DNA of 64,000 nt. Source: Streptomyces sp. SID13726. Its GTDB lineage: Bacteria; Actinomycetota; Actinomycetes; Streptomycetales; Streptomycetaceae. Positions 38,095-45,788 of the stretch are shown piece by piece. The notes under the pieces were generated by a model. That model made no database searches. It saw only the letters and a list, made by a program, of their open reading frames with translations, and had not been told where the DNA came from. How positions within the stretch are numbered: position 1 is the first letter of the stretch; the number at the start of each line of letters is the position of its first letter. The translations under genes were made by a program, and so were the position numbers. Where the stretch lies: the NCBI RefSeq assembly GCF_010548375.1, contig NZ_JAAGLY010000031.1, positions 1 to 64,000 of the forward strand, given 5' to 3'.

Positions 38095-39486
38095 TCAGCC
38101 GACGTCGAGCCGCAGCAGGTCCTCCTCCGTCTCGCGGCGGACGATGACCCGGGACGCACCGTCATTCACGGCGACGACCGGCGGACGCAGGACGTGGTTG
38201 TAGTTGCTGGCCATGGACCGGCAGTAGGCACCCGTGGCCGGTACGGCGATCAGGTCACCCGGTGCCAGGTCGGCCGGCAGGAACGCGTCCTTCACGACGA
38301 TGTCCCCGCTCTCGCAGTGCTTGCCGACGACCCGGGTGAGCATGGGCTCGGCGTCGCTGGTCCGGGAGACGAGGGCGACGCTGTACTCGGCGTCGTACAG
38401 CGCGGTGCGGATGTTGTCCGACATGCCGCCGTCGACGGACACGTAGGTGCGCAGCCCGTCGAGGGGCTTGATGGTGCCGACCTCGTACAGCGTGAACGCG
38501 GTCGGCCCGACGATCGCGCGACCGGGCTCGACGGAGATGCGGGGAGTCCGCAGCCTGGCGGCCTCGCACTCACGGGTGACGATCTCCGTCAGCGCCTTGG
38601 CGATCTCGTGCGGCTCACGGGGGTCGTCGTCGGAGGTGTACGCGATCCCCAGCCCGCCCCCGAGGTCGATCTCGGGAAGCTCGACGCCGTGCTCGTCGCG
38701 GACGTCCTTGAGCAGTCCGACGACCCGGTGCGCGGCGACCTCGAAGCCGGACATGTCGAAGATCTGCGACCCGATGTGCGAGTGGATCCCGATGAGTTCG
38801 AGCGAGTCGAGCTGAAGAGCCCGCCGTACGGCCTCGGCGGCCTGCCCCCCGGCCAGCGGGATGCCGAACTTCTGGTCCTCGTGGGCGGTGGCGATGAACT
38901 CGTGGGTATGTGCTTCCACCCCGACGGTGATCCGGATCTGCACGCGCTGCCGCTTGCCCTCGGACCGGGCGATGTGCGCGACCCGGACGATCTCCTGGAA
39001 GGAGTCGAGGACGATCCGCCCGACCCCTTCGGTGATCGCGCGGCGGATCTCCTCCGTCGACTTGTTGTTGCCGTGGAAGGCGATGCGGTCGGCGGGCATA
39101 CCGGCGGAGAGGGCGGTGGCGAGCTCGCCCCCGGAGCACACATCCAGATTGAGCCCCTCCTCGTGCAGCCAGCGCACGATGGCCCGGGACAGGAACGCCT
39201 TGCCGGCGTAGAAGACGTCGGCGTCGGCCCCGAAGGCGTCGCGCCAGGCCCGCGCCCGGGACCGGAAGTCGGCCTCGTCGACGATGTAGGCGGGGGTGCC
39301 GTGCTCCTCGGCGAGGGTCTTGACGTCGAGACCGCCGACGGTGACGACACCGTCCTGGCCACGGCCGACGGTCCGGGCCCAGACCTTGGGGTCGAGGGTG
39401 TTGAGGTCGGCGGGCGGCGCGGAATAGTGGCCCTCGGGGAGGACGTCGGCGTGGCGGGGCCCGGCGGGGTGGGCGGAACGGCTCAT
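38095..39486 (-). CDS. lysA: Diaminopimelate decarboxylase
   Basis: LysA makes lysine from meso-diaminopimelate. The 463-residue PLP enzyme is of fold III (alanine-racemase type). The PLP-Lys is in DVFYAGKAFLSRAI. HSHIGSQIFD, EIDLGGGLGIAYT and the substrate-site ISVEPGRAIVGPTA and ATGAYCRSMASNYN follow. ATG 39486 starts ten bases after the nrtL stop, so the two are probably co-transcribed. The gap to hom is 145 bp. Confidence 0.96.
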   Translation of the reverse strand: MSRSAHPAGPRHADVLPEGHYSAPPADLNTLDPKVWARTVGRGQDGVVTVGGLDVKTLAEEHGTPAYIVDEADFRSRARAWRDAFGADADVFYAGKAFLSRAIVRWLHEEGLNLDVCSGGELATALSAGMPADRIAFHGNNKSTEEIRRAITEGVGRIVLDSFQEIVRVAHIARSEGKRQRVQIRITVGVEAHTHEFIATAHEDQKFGIPLAGGQAAEAVRRALQLDSLELIGIHSHIGSQIFDMSGFEVAAHRVVGLLKDVRDEHGVELPEIDLGGGLGIAYTSDDDPREPHEIAKALTEIVTRECEAARLRTPRISVEPGRAIVGPTAFTLYEVGTIKPLDGLRTYVSVDGGMSDNIRTALYDAEYSVALVSRTSDAEPMLTRVVGKHCESGDIVVKDAFLPADLAPGDLIAVPATGAYCRSMASNYNHVLRPPVVAVNDGASRVIVRRETEEDLLRLDVG

Positions 39487-39496
39487 TTTCGGCTCT

Positions 39497-40954
39497 CTAA
39501 AGGTGTTCGGGTGCGTCGATGCCGAGCAGGGACAGGCCACCGGCCAGCACCGCCCCGGCGGCTTCGGCGAGCGCGAGCCGGGCACGGTGGGCGGCCGAGG
39601 GTTTCTCCGCGCCGCGCGGAAGGACGGTGGCGAGGAAGGGCAGCACGGCATCGGCGACGGTGACGAGGTGCCGGGCCAGCCGGTCGGGGGCATGGTGTAC
39701 CGCCGCGGCCCGGAGGACGCGGGGATGATCGGCGAGGGCGTTGTACAGGGCCGAGGTGTCGTCCGGTACGACGGCACCGACGCCCTTCATCTCCCCAGGC
39801 TCGGCGTGAAAGCCCAGGTCGGCGGCGTTGCGGTGGAGGGCCCGGGTACGGGCATGGGCGTAACGCACACGAAAGAGGGGGTTGCTCTCACACTGAACCA
39901 GAAGGTCGGCGGCGCCTCGGACCCGGTCATGGGCAGCGGGGTGAAGCAGCGCCCAGCGGGCGGCGTCTCGGCCGAGGGGGGTGGGGTCGGTGTCCGCGGG
40001 GGTGGGGCGGATGTTGACGGCGAGGGGGGTGGGGGGTTCGGGGGTGCCGTGTGGGTCGACGCCGGCGCGGAGGGTGCCGGTTGAGTCGGGGGTGGGGTTT
40101 GGTGGGGCTGGGGTCTCGGGGGTGCCGTACGTGTCGATACTCGCGCGGAGGATGTTGGTCGACTCGGGGGCGGGGTCTGGCGGGGTGGGGGTGTGGGGGG
40201 TGCCGTACGCGTCGACGCTCGCGCGGAGGACGTCGGTCCACTCGGGGGCGGGGCCTGGCGGGGCGGGGGTCTCGGGAGTGCCGTACACGTCGACGCTCGC
40301 GCCGAGGACGCGGGCCCACTCGAGGGCGGGACCTGACGGGGCGGGGACGTCGGGGGTGCCATACACGTCGACGCTCGCGCCGAGGACGCGGGCCCACTCG
40401 AGGGCGGGACCTGACGGGGCGGGGACGTCGGGGGTGCCATACACGTCGATACTCGCGCCGAGGACGTCGGTCCACTCGGGCGCGGGCCGGCCGGCGCAGC
40501 TGGTGCGGACGTGGGCGCCCTGCGAGCGCAGGATGCGGGCGACGGCGTCCATGACGACGACGGCACGTACCTCACGGTCGGCGTGCAACTGCACGAGCTG
40601 ACCGGTGGGCCGCTCTGCGTGGCCGTAGCGCCGGCCGCTCCGCAGGATCTCGCGCACGAGCGCGGTCTCGGTCCCCCGCACGCTGATGTTGAGGAAACCG
40701 GGCCCGGTGACGACGACCTCACTGATGCCGTCGGCCTCGACGAGGTGCCCCCGCAGGATCTCGGCGACCCGCAACGGCGGCTGCCCGGCGGGCCGCGCGA
40801 GCTGAAGCGCCACGTTGGTGGCGTAGTCACCGCAACCGCCGGGCCCTGGCGGCGTGACCTGCGTGTGCCCCGGCACGGGGACGTCCAGCTCCCCACCGTC
40901 GACAGCACGACGGACCGCGCGCAGCACGGTGCGGGAGAGCTCGACGGGGGTCAC
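39497..40954 (-). CDS. nrtL: ArgS-related anticodon-binding protein NrtL with a repeat expansion
   Basis: The 485-residue protein combines an ArgS-like N-terminal domain (residues 1-110, TPVELSRTVLRAVRRAVDGGELDV) with a C-terminal DALR anticodon-binding domain (about 345-485, with SNPLFRVRYAHARTRALHRNAADLG). It lacks the HIGH and KMSKS catalytic motifs of arginyl-tRNA synthetase, so aminoacylation is not expected. Family members next to lysA in streptomycetes are called NrtL, with unclear function. Residues 155-310 are six 26-residue repeats that I do not expect in the family and that explain the extra length. It has a GTG start. Confidence 0.8.
   Translation of the reverse strand: MTPVELSRTVLRAVRRAVDGGELDVPVPGHTQVTPPGPGGCGDYATNVALQLARPAGQPPLRVAEILRGHLVEADGISEVVVTGPGFLNISVRGTETALVREILRSGRRYGHAERPTGQLVQLHADREVRAVVVMDAVARILRSQGAHVRTSCAGRPAPEWTDVLGASIDVYGTPDVPAPSGPALEWARVLGASVDVYGTPDVPAPSGPALEWARVLGASVDVYGTPETPAPPGPAPEWTDVLRASVDAYGTPHTPTPPDPAPESTNILRASIDTYGTPETPAPPNPTPDSTGTLRAGVDPHGTPEPPTPLAVNIRPTPADTDPTPLGRDAARWALLHPAAHDRVRGAADLLVQCESNPLFRVRYAHARTRALHRNAADLGFHAEPGEMKGVGAVVPDDTSALYNALADHPRVLRAAAVHHAPDRLARHLVTVADAVLPFLATVLPRGAEKPSAAHRARLALAEAAGAVLAGGLSLLGIDAPEHL
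40025..40492 (-). repeat. Six tandem 78-bp coding repeats in nrtL
   Basis: Six in-frame units of 78 bp (26 residues, core VLGASVDVYGTPDVPAP) fill residues 155-310. Units 2 and 3 are almost identical in DNA, while units 5 and 6 have diverged, so the array seems to have grown from one end by recent duplication. Each unit pairs a helical VLxASxD segment with a Pro-rich linker. Confidence 0.92.
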
Positions 40955-40965
40955 GGGACCAGCGT

Positions 40966-41050
40966 ATGGGAGGAGGGGGGTGGGAGGGCGAGTGGGTTTG
41001 GGCGGGGGTCCGGGATGTGGACGGGGTGGGGGGCGGGGGTGCCGTGGGAG
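40966..41050 (+). repeat. G-run tract with quadruplex potential upstream of nrtL
   Basis: The plus strand has many closely spaced runs of three to six G (for example GGGAGGAGGGGGG at 40968-40980), continuing as scattered G-runs to about 41170. It lies between nrtL and the response regulator gene and is the non-template-complement side of the nrtL promoter region. Confidence 0.6.
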
Positions 41051-41213
41051 TGTGTGAGGGGGGAGGCCGGTGTGCGGGGAGGGGCCAGTGTTGCAAGGAG
41101 GCCGCTGTGCCTGGGGGCCGACGCGCAGGGGGGCGATGTACCGGGGGACCTGTGTGCCGGGGGGGGCGACGTGCCCAGGGGAGGCCCATGCACATGGGGG
41201 CCGGAGGCCGGGA

Positions 41214-41672
41214 TCAACCGCCGGTGTGACCAGCGCGCTCGGTCTCTCCGCCGACGAGGGGGCCGTCCGCCTCCTCCGGACCCTGCGCCTGCCGCCCGCG
41301 CTCCTCCATCAACTGCCTTACGAGCTTGACGAGTTCGGCGGGTTCGAAGGGCTTGGCGAGGAACGCGTCGACGCCGACGTCGAGGCCGCTGTCGACCTCG
41401 TACTGAGTGCAGGCGCTGACGATGGCGAGGGGCAGATGACGCGTCCGAGGGTCGGAACGCAGCCGCGCGGCGGTCCGCAGGCCATCCAGCCGGGGCATGA
41501 CCACATCGAGGGTGACCAGATCGGGGCGCACCTGATGAACGACATCCAGACACTCGACACCATCGGCCGCGGTCACGACCTCGAGACCCTCCAGCTCGAG
41601 ATTGACCCTGATCAACTGCCGGATGACCTTGTTGTCGTCCACAACAAGCACTCGGCCCGACGCGCCTGGCAC
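41214..41672 (-). CDS. Single-domain response regulator (receiver protein)
   Basis: This 152-residue protein is a CheY-like receiver with VLVVDDNKVIRQLIRVNLELEG, the phospho-acceptor Asp in LVTLDVVMPRLDGL, the IVSACTQYEVDSGLD switch region and the Lys in FLAKPFEPAELVKLV. A short charged tail follows with no DNA-binding domain. The GTG at 41672 begins the family sequence (PGASGRVLVVDDN). An ATG 24 codons upstream is in frame but reads into poorly coding DNA. No cognate kinase is adjacent. Confidence 0.85.
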   Translation of the reverse strand: MPGASGRVLVVDDNKVIRQLIRVNLELEGLEVVTAADGVECLDVVHQVRPDLVTLDVVMPRLDGLRTAARLRSDPRTRHLPLAIVSACTQYEVDSGLDVGVDAFLAKPFEPAELVKLVRQLMEERGRQAQGPEEADGPLVGGETERAGHTGG

Positions 41673-41841
41673 AACTCGAGAGTAGGTGCGGACCGGCCAC
41701 CGCGTCCGGCTTTTCCCCACTTCCACCCCGCGCGAGGCCCCCACCCCGCCCGTCCGACCCCGCCAAACCCGTTCCTGATCACCCTTACGGAGCTGGTAGT
41801 GTTCTACCCGTCGCCACGAGCCACCAGCTCGACACCGACAC

Positions 41842-41913
41842 GCCCCCGTAGCTCAGGGGATAGAGCAACGGCCTCCGGAGCCGTGTGCGCAGGTTCGAAT
41901 CCTGCCGGGGGCA
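41842..41913 (+). tRNA. tRNA-Arg (anticodon CCG)
   Basis: A full cloverleaf is visible. The acceptor stem is GCCCCCG/CGGGGGC with A as discriminator. The D-arm is AGCTCAGGGGATAGAGC. The anticodon stem ACGGC/GCCGT holds the loop CTCCGGA, giving anticodon CCG for codon CGG. The T-arm is GCAGGTTCGAATCCTGC. It is the integration target of the island that follows. Its 3' half is repeated at 57831. Confidence 0.95.
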
Positions 41914-41918
41914 CCTTG
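41870..41918 (+). other. Left attachment site (attL) of the genomic island
   Basis: The 3' half of tRNA-Arg(CCG) from the anticodon stem to CACCTTG is repeated at 57831-57879 with one mismatch in 49 bp. This is the usual core of a tyrosine-integrase tRNA target. Confidence 0.88.
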
Positions 41919-41931
41919 TATTAGGTGCCCA

Positions 41932-41971
41932 AAGACCCCGTCACCAGCGGAAACGCTGAGGCCGGGGTCTT
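41932..41971 (+). terminator. Hairpin downstream of tRNA-Arg
   Basis: AAGACCCCG pairs with CGGGGTCTT, and CAGCG-GAAA-CGCTG forms inside. It probably terminates the tRNA transcript. A related hairpin follows the right att copy at 57893. Confidence 0.75.
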
Positions 41972-42019
41972 CGCGTATGTGCAGGCGGATGCCGCCGGAA
42001 GCAGCTACATGACGGTGAT

Positions 42020-42046
42020 CACGTAATGACCACGTAATGATCTTGA
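42020..42046. repeat. Arm-like repeat, left end of the island
   Basis: A 27-bp motif starting CACGTAATGA and ending ATGATCTTGA matches 57739-57765 at 22 of 27 positions. Both lie just inside the island ends in the same orientation, as integrase arm sites would. The motif itself contains two CACGTAATGA copies. Confidence 0.5.
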
Positions 42047-42510
42047 CGCTCCTTTTCACAGGTCAGGCCGCATTTCCCGACCGGCTCAAGGCCATGGTAC
42101 GCAGCGGCGCTCACGCCGCGTCCAGGGTGAGTCCTGCAAGCTGACGGACAGCACGGAGGAACGCGGTCATGTCGGACAGGTCGTCGAGGCTGTTCTCGTA
42201 GGCCTCGATCCGCGCTGCGTAGTCGACCGCCAATGCGTCGATCCGCAACTACAGATCAGCAGGAGAAGCGACCGTGACTGCATCGTAGTAGCCCACGTCC
42301 GAGCCAATCGTCAGGTCAACGAAGACTTCCTCATCCCTAAGGACCGAGGGCAGGCTCGGCCGCGCCGAGGTGCACAAAGAGGCCACAAGGTCTGTCCGAC
42401 GGTCGGCGCCGGGGGCAACAGCGAAGAGGGAGACCTCTGCGGTTGAACCGCTCCGGGCCTGATGGAGGCTCCGGACTGTCCCGAGTTGGGTGGAGTCGAG
42501 TTGCTTGGTT

Positions 42511-43356
42511 TCAGGCTACTGGCGGGGTGCGAAGTTCGTACTCCACCGGGCTGAGCATGCCCAGTGCGGAGTGTCTGCGCTGTCGGTTATGCAAGATTTC
42601 CAAGTACTCGAAGAGCGCGGTGGACAGCTCCAGACGCGTCCGCCACCGTCTGCGGTTGAGCAGTTCGACCTGGACCCGGGCCCAGAAGGACTCCATCATC
42701 GCGTTGTCCACGCAGTCCCCGATGGAGCCCATCGAGGGCAGCAGGCCGGAGGCACTCGCGCGCTGGGTGAACGCCCAGGACCCGAACTGCACTCCGTGGT
42801 CGGAGTGGATGATGGTGCCGCCTGGCCGGGGGGAGCGGTTGCCGATGGCCATGGCCAGGGCGCTGGTGGTCAGCGCTGAGGTGGGTGAGGCGTCGATGGA
42901 CCAGCCCACCACGCGTCGCGAGAAGGTGTCCAGGACGACCGCGCAGTAGACCTTGCCCTCAAAAGTGGGGTGCTCGGTGATGTCGGTGACCCATAACTGG
43001 TCCCGGGCGTGACGGGTGAAGTTCCGCTCCACCAGGTCGGTGACGGACGGAGTGACGTGCTTGGCGCGGGGGCGCCGGTTGCCGGGTAGGCCGTGCAGGC
43101 CGGCGCGTTGCATCAGCAGCTCCACGGTGCCGTGGCTGACATGGACGCGCAGGCCCAGGCCGAACTCGGCGTGGACCCGGCGGGAGCCGTAGGTGCCGCG
43201 GGACGCGGTGTGGATGCCTACGATGGCCTCGGTCAGCCAGGCATGCTTGACCAGGCGGTTCGACGGCGGCCGGTTCCGCCAGGCGTAGTACCCGGACTCG
43301 GCGACGTGCAGCACACGGCAGGCCAGTTGCACCGGCTGGTGCTCGCGGGCCATCAC
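42511..43356 (-). CDS. IS3-family transposase OrfB (DDE integrase)
   Basis: The 281-residue protein has an N-terminal HTH_21 region (ACRVLHVAESGYYAWRNRP, RGTYGSRRVHAEF). The rve core has Asp in LWVTDITEHPTFEGKVYCAVVLDTFSRRVVGWS and IIHSDHGVQFGS, and the final Glu in DNAMMESFWARVQVELL. All DDE residues are present, so it may be active. The GTG start overlaps the orfA stop, but the usual product is an OrfAB fusion formed by -1 frameshifting at 43377-43383. Confidence 0.93.
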   Translation of the reverse strand: MMAREHQPVQLACRVLHVAESGYYAWRNRPPSNRLVKHAWLTEAIVGIHTASRGTYGSRRVHAEFGLGLRVHVSHGTVELLMQRAGLHGLPGNRRPRAKHVTPSVTDLVERNFTRHARDQLWVTDITEHPTFEGKVYCAVVLDTFSRRVVGWSIDASPTSALTTSALAMAIGNRSPRPGGTIIHSDHGVQFGSWAFTQRASASGLLPSMGSIGDCVDNAMMESFWARVQVELLNRRRWRTRLELSTALFEYLEILHNRQRRHSALGMLSPVEYELRTPPVA

Positions 43357-43685
43357 GCGGATGGCTTCGAACCGCCTTTTGGGGACGTCACCTCACCCAG
43401 CAGCTCGGCAGCACGGCGGTGGATGGCCAACTCTGCCTCCAGCTCGGCGATGCGTTTGCGGGCTGCAGCGAGTTCGGACTGGTCGCTGCTGTTCGTACCG
43501 GGCAACTGCCCCGTATCGATGAGGTGTTGGCGACGCCAGACATAGATCGTCTGGTCGCTGACGCCGAGGAGTTGGGCGACCTCGGCGACCTTCCTCCCAG
43601 ATGCGATGAGATCGAGGACCTTGCGGCGGAACTCGGGCGGATAGCTGCGGGGCATCACGACCTCCGAAGGCTGCTGGACGGTCAA
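43353..43685 (-). CDS. IS3-family transposase OrfA
   Basis: The 110-residue HTH protein (PRSYPPEFRRKVLDLIASGRKVAEVAQLLGVSDQTIYVWRRQ) is followed by a leucine-zipper-like stretch (SELAAARKRIAELEAELAIHRRAAELL). It binds the IS ends. The actual start may be ATG 43655 (MPRSYPP). The heptamer C-CCA-AAA near its end is a classic -1 slip site leading into orfB. Confidence 0.92.
   Translation of the reverse strand: MTVQQPSEVVMPRSYPPEFRRKVLDLIASGRKVAEVAQLLGVSDQTIYVWRRQHLIDTGQLPGTNSSDQSELAAARKRIAELEAELAIHRRAAELLGEVTSPKGGSKPSA
43377..43383 (-). promoter_or_regulatory. Programmed -1 frameshift heptamer of the IS3 element
   Basis: In the orfA frame the minus strand reads C-CCA-AAA, matching X-XXY-YYZ. 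Shifting back one base enters the orfB frame (PKRRFEAIRVMAREH), which is open upstream of the orfB GTG. This would make the OrfAB transposase. Confidence 0.75.
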
Positions 43686-43829
43686 TTGTCCAGCACCCCG
43701 ACTCCATCAGAACCGGGGCATACCAGACATCCATGTCTGACATCGACGACAGCAGACACAGGCATCCTGGAGCGGCCTACTGCGGTCATTCCATCACCTA
43801 GGCGCCAAGAGTTGCCAACCTGTCGATCG

Positions 43830-43871
43830 ATCTCCTAAAGCGGGTGTCGCAGGTTCGAATCCTGCCGAGGG
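43830..43871 (+). pseudogene. 3' fragment of a tRNA-Arg(CCT) gene (att scar)
   Basis: The stretch has a TCTCCTAAA anticodon loop (CCT), a GGGTGTCGC variable part and the T-arm GCAGGTTCGAATCCTGC with CGAGGG acceptor pairing, but no 5' half. It is followed by AATAG instead of the acceptor end. It looks like an att copy left by an element that used tRNA-Arg(CCT). Confidence 0.75.
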
Positions 43872-43900
43872 AATAGTGCCTGAACAGGCACGAAGATTCG

Positions 43901-43938
43901 AACAGCCTCCTCGGAGTGATCTCCGAGGAGGCTGTTTT
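43901..43938 (+). terminator. Strong intrinsic terminator after the tRNA-Arg(CCT) scar
   Basis: AACAGCCTCCTCGGAG pairs perfectly over 16 bp with 43921-43936 around a TGAT loop and runs into TTTT. It is probably the native terminator of the source tRNA gene. Confidence 0.9.
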
Positions 43939-44189
43939 CATGTGTGCGGGATGTAACGCTAAACGACGTTCCGCTTACTGGATTTCCTACCGATCCCACG
44001 GGGGGGGCGGCGGCCTCCTGTACGAACTGGGGCATCAGCGAGGTGTAGGGATCCGTGTGGCTCGCGATCACCCCAACCGGAGGGGTGACCGCTCACCTCG
44101 CGGCGGGACCTCCAAGGTCACCTGGATCAGTCTGGATGGCGCCGCCTGCCGTTTGGACGCACCCGACGAGGTTGACTGAGTCGAGCCCG

Positions 44190-45788
44190 TCACCGCCCGG
44201 CAGCGGTCTGGCTGGCCCTCCATTCAGGAGCCTCGGGCGTGTCCTGAAACTCCAGGAGGTGCTGTCCGGCGAGTCGCTGCAGGACGGCGCGTACGTCTGC
44301 CGGTGTGACGTAGAAGAACTCCCGGCGCAGGTTTACCCGGTTGACGCGGCGGGACTCGAACTCCTGGTGCAGGCGGCGTTCCAGGCCGACGGCGTCCTCG
44401 CTGAAGATCAGGGCGTGTACGTCGAAGCGGAAGGGGACGGACGCGTCCCCGAGTTCGATGACGCGGTCCATGGGATCGAGGCGCCGGGTCATACCGATCT
44501 TGACCATGCGTTCGCCGAACGCTCCGACATTGGAGATGACGTAGACGTATCCGGCCCGGATGTTCGCCTCGCGGGCCTCGACCGCCTCCAGTTCGGAGCC
44601 CAACTCGGCGAGTTTTTCTTCGAGTTCGGCGATGGCGGCCTCATCGCCTGTGCCGGAGCGCAGGCGGCGCAGGGCGCCCTCGTAGTGGCTGCGTTCCTTC
44701 TCCAGCCGCTGCCGCTCGCGCTCGATCTCGCGCTGTAGGCGCTCCTCCTCGCGCTGCTGGGCTCGTAGCTCTCGCTGTTCCTCCCGCTCGGTCTCCTTCC
44801 TCACCAGGTAGTCCGCCGTCAGCTCCAACTCCTGGACCCGCAGTTGGTGGTAGTCATCGCCGATGCGGATCTGCATGGTGGCGCCGAGCCGGGCGATCGA
44901 CTCCCGCGTCTTGCCGAGCCGGTCGATCAGCGAGTCGAGGCGGTGCGGCTTCATGCCGCGCACCGCGTTGTCCGCCTCGGCGTTGTACGCGCGCAGCATC
45001 AGCTTGGAGAAGTCACGGACCATCTTGCGGCCCTTGGCCGCTGAGCCGTCCACCATCCAGTACTGGTTGCCGAGAACTGCCCGGTCGTCCTTCGCCAACT
45101 GCTTGTAGCGGGTCTTGAGACTGTCTAGCCGGTCCTTGTAGGCGAGCGCGTCGGCGAGCGGATGGCGGTACTCGTAGATGCCAGCTTCCTGCAGCATCCG
45201 CATCTCGTCGGTGAGCACCAGACCCCGGCGCGCGGCCGTGAGACGCTGTTCGGCCTCCGCCGTCTGGCGAGCCATGTCGTCGGCTTGGCGGCGCACGTCG
45301 ACCAGGGACTGCGCGGCGCTCTCGGCGGCGTGCTCTATCTTCTCGTCTAGGAGAGCGTCGATCCGTCCGATCTCTTGGAGCTTCTCCTCGTGCGCGCGGC
45401 GCAGTCGCTGCTGCTCGGCGACTATCTGAGCGCTGTCGGCTCCGATGAGACGACTCAATTGCTCCGTCAAGTGACGGTTGTCTTCCTGTAGTCCGCGTAC
45501 CTGTGTTTCCATCAGCGCCAGCTCGTCCGCCAGACGCGCCGCCTCGGACTCCGCTTGCTTGCGGCGCCGGCTGAACAGACCCCCACCTGTGGCCGGGACC
45601 GTCGCCTGGGGACCGTAGGGGGACTGCTGAGGAACGGGTGCGCTCGGCTGCGGCGCGTCCCCTTCCGGGATCCAGATCTGCCAGCCTGGGGGTGTGGGCC
45701 ATGCGGGGTCCGGTTCCCAGCCCGGTGGCGGGCTCCACCCCTCCGGCGGGGCGGGCCAGGTGGGCGGCGGGTTGAACCGGTAGGTCAT
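44190..45788 (-). CDS. DUF4041/T5orf172-type coiled-coil protein with C-terminal GIY-YIG-like domain
   Basis: The 532-residue protein begins with a Pro/Trp-rich region (residues 1-70) that contains repeated PPxW motifs. A long coiled coil (about residues 80-200), a DUF4041 core (LVLTDEMRMLQEAGIYEYRHPLADALAYKDRL, with NQYWMVDGSAAKGRKMVRDFSKLMLRAYNAEADNAV) and a second coiled coil (about 330-420) follow. The C-terminal nuclease-like domain has YVYVISN, VKIGMTRR with the candidate catalytic Arg, and LERRLHQEFESRRVN with the Glu, all GIY-YIG features. Relatives occur in phages and islands. The DNA substrate is unknown. A defence or phage-derived role is inference. Confidence 0.85.
   Translation of the reverse strand: MTYRFNPPPTWPAPPEGWSPPPGWEPDPAWPTPPGWQIWIPEGDAPQPSAPVPQQSPYGPQATVPATGGGLFSRRRKQAESEAARLADELALMETQVRGLQEDNRHLTEQLSRLIGADSAQIVAEQQRLRRAHEEKLQEIGRIDALLDEKIEHAAESAAQSLVDVRRQADDMARQTAEAEQRLTAARRGLVLTDEMRMLQEAGIYEYRHPLADALAYKDRLDSLKTRYKQLAKDDRAVLGNQYWMVDGSAAKGRKMVRDFSKLMLRAYNAEADNAVRGMKPHRLDSLIDRLGKTRESIARLGATMQIRIGDDYHQLRVQELELTADYLVRKETEREEQRELRAQQREEERLQREIERERQRLEKERSHYEGALRRLRSGTGDEAAIAELEEKLAELGSELEAVEAREANIRAGYVYVISNVGAFGERMVKIGMTRRLDPMDRVIELGDASVPFRFDVHALIFSEDAVGLERRLHQEFESRRVNRVNLRREFFYVTPADVRAVLQRLAGQHLLEFQDTPEAPEWRASQTAAGR

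Larger units (their letters stand above)
42477..43720 (-). mobile_element. IS3-family insertion sequence
   Basis: This 1,244-bp element starts TGTCCCG and ends CGGGGCA. The imperfect terminal inverted repeats share TGGAGTCG and TGCT blocks over about 32 bp. It carries orfA and orfB in the IS3 arrangement with a -1 frameshift site. The flanking trinucleotides on the minus strand are GTA and GTC, so a 3-bp target duplication with one change is possible. Confidence 0.85.
42111..43789 (-). pseudogene. Hypothetical gene split by an IS3 element and an amber codon
   Basis: Reading the minus strand from an ATG at 43789 gives 23 codons up to 43721. The IS3 element then intervenes (42477-43720). From 42476 the same frame continues for 121 codons to a TGA at 42111, as RSLHQARSGSTAEVSLFAVAPG, LPSVLRDEEVFVDLTIGSDVGYY and RIDALAVDYAARIEAYENSLDDL. 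One in-frame TAG at 42249-42251 (probably once CAG) interrupts it. The codon use is clearly Streptomyces coding. The ancestral protein was about 143 residues and soluble. I do not recognise its family. Confidence 0.75.
43790..44189. other. Intergenic stretch with tRNA scar and no clear gene
   Basis: It holds the tRNA-Arg(CCT) scar, a strong terminator and a G8 run (about 43998-44006). A plus-strand reading ending SKVTWISLDGAACRLDAPDEVD before 44180 hints at a decayed small gene, but I cannot support one. Confidence 0.5.

Noticed and set aside
41853..42059. Minus-strand small frame containing GRIRTCAHGSGGRCSIP
   Set aside because: This is the familiar false translation of a tRNA gene and its flank.
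43835..44071. Minus-strand small frame ending RQDSNLRHPL
   Set aside because: It is a false translation across the tRNA-Arg(CCT) scar and its terminator.
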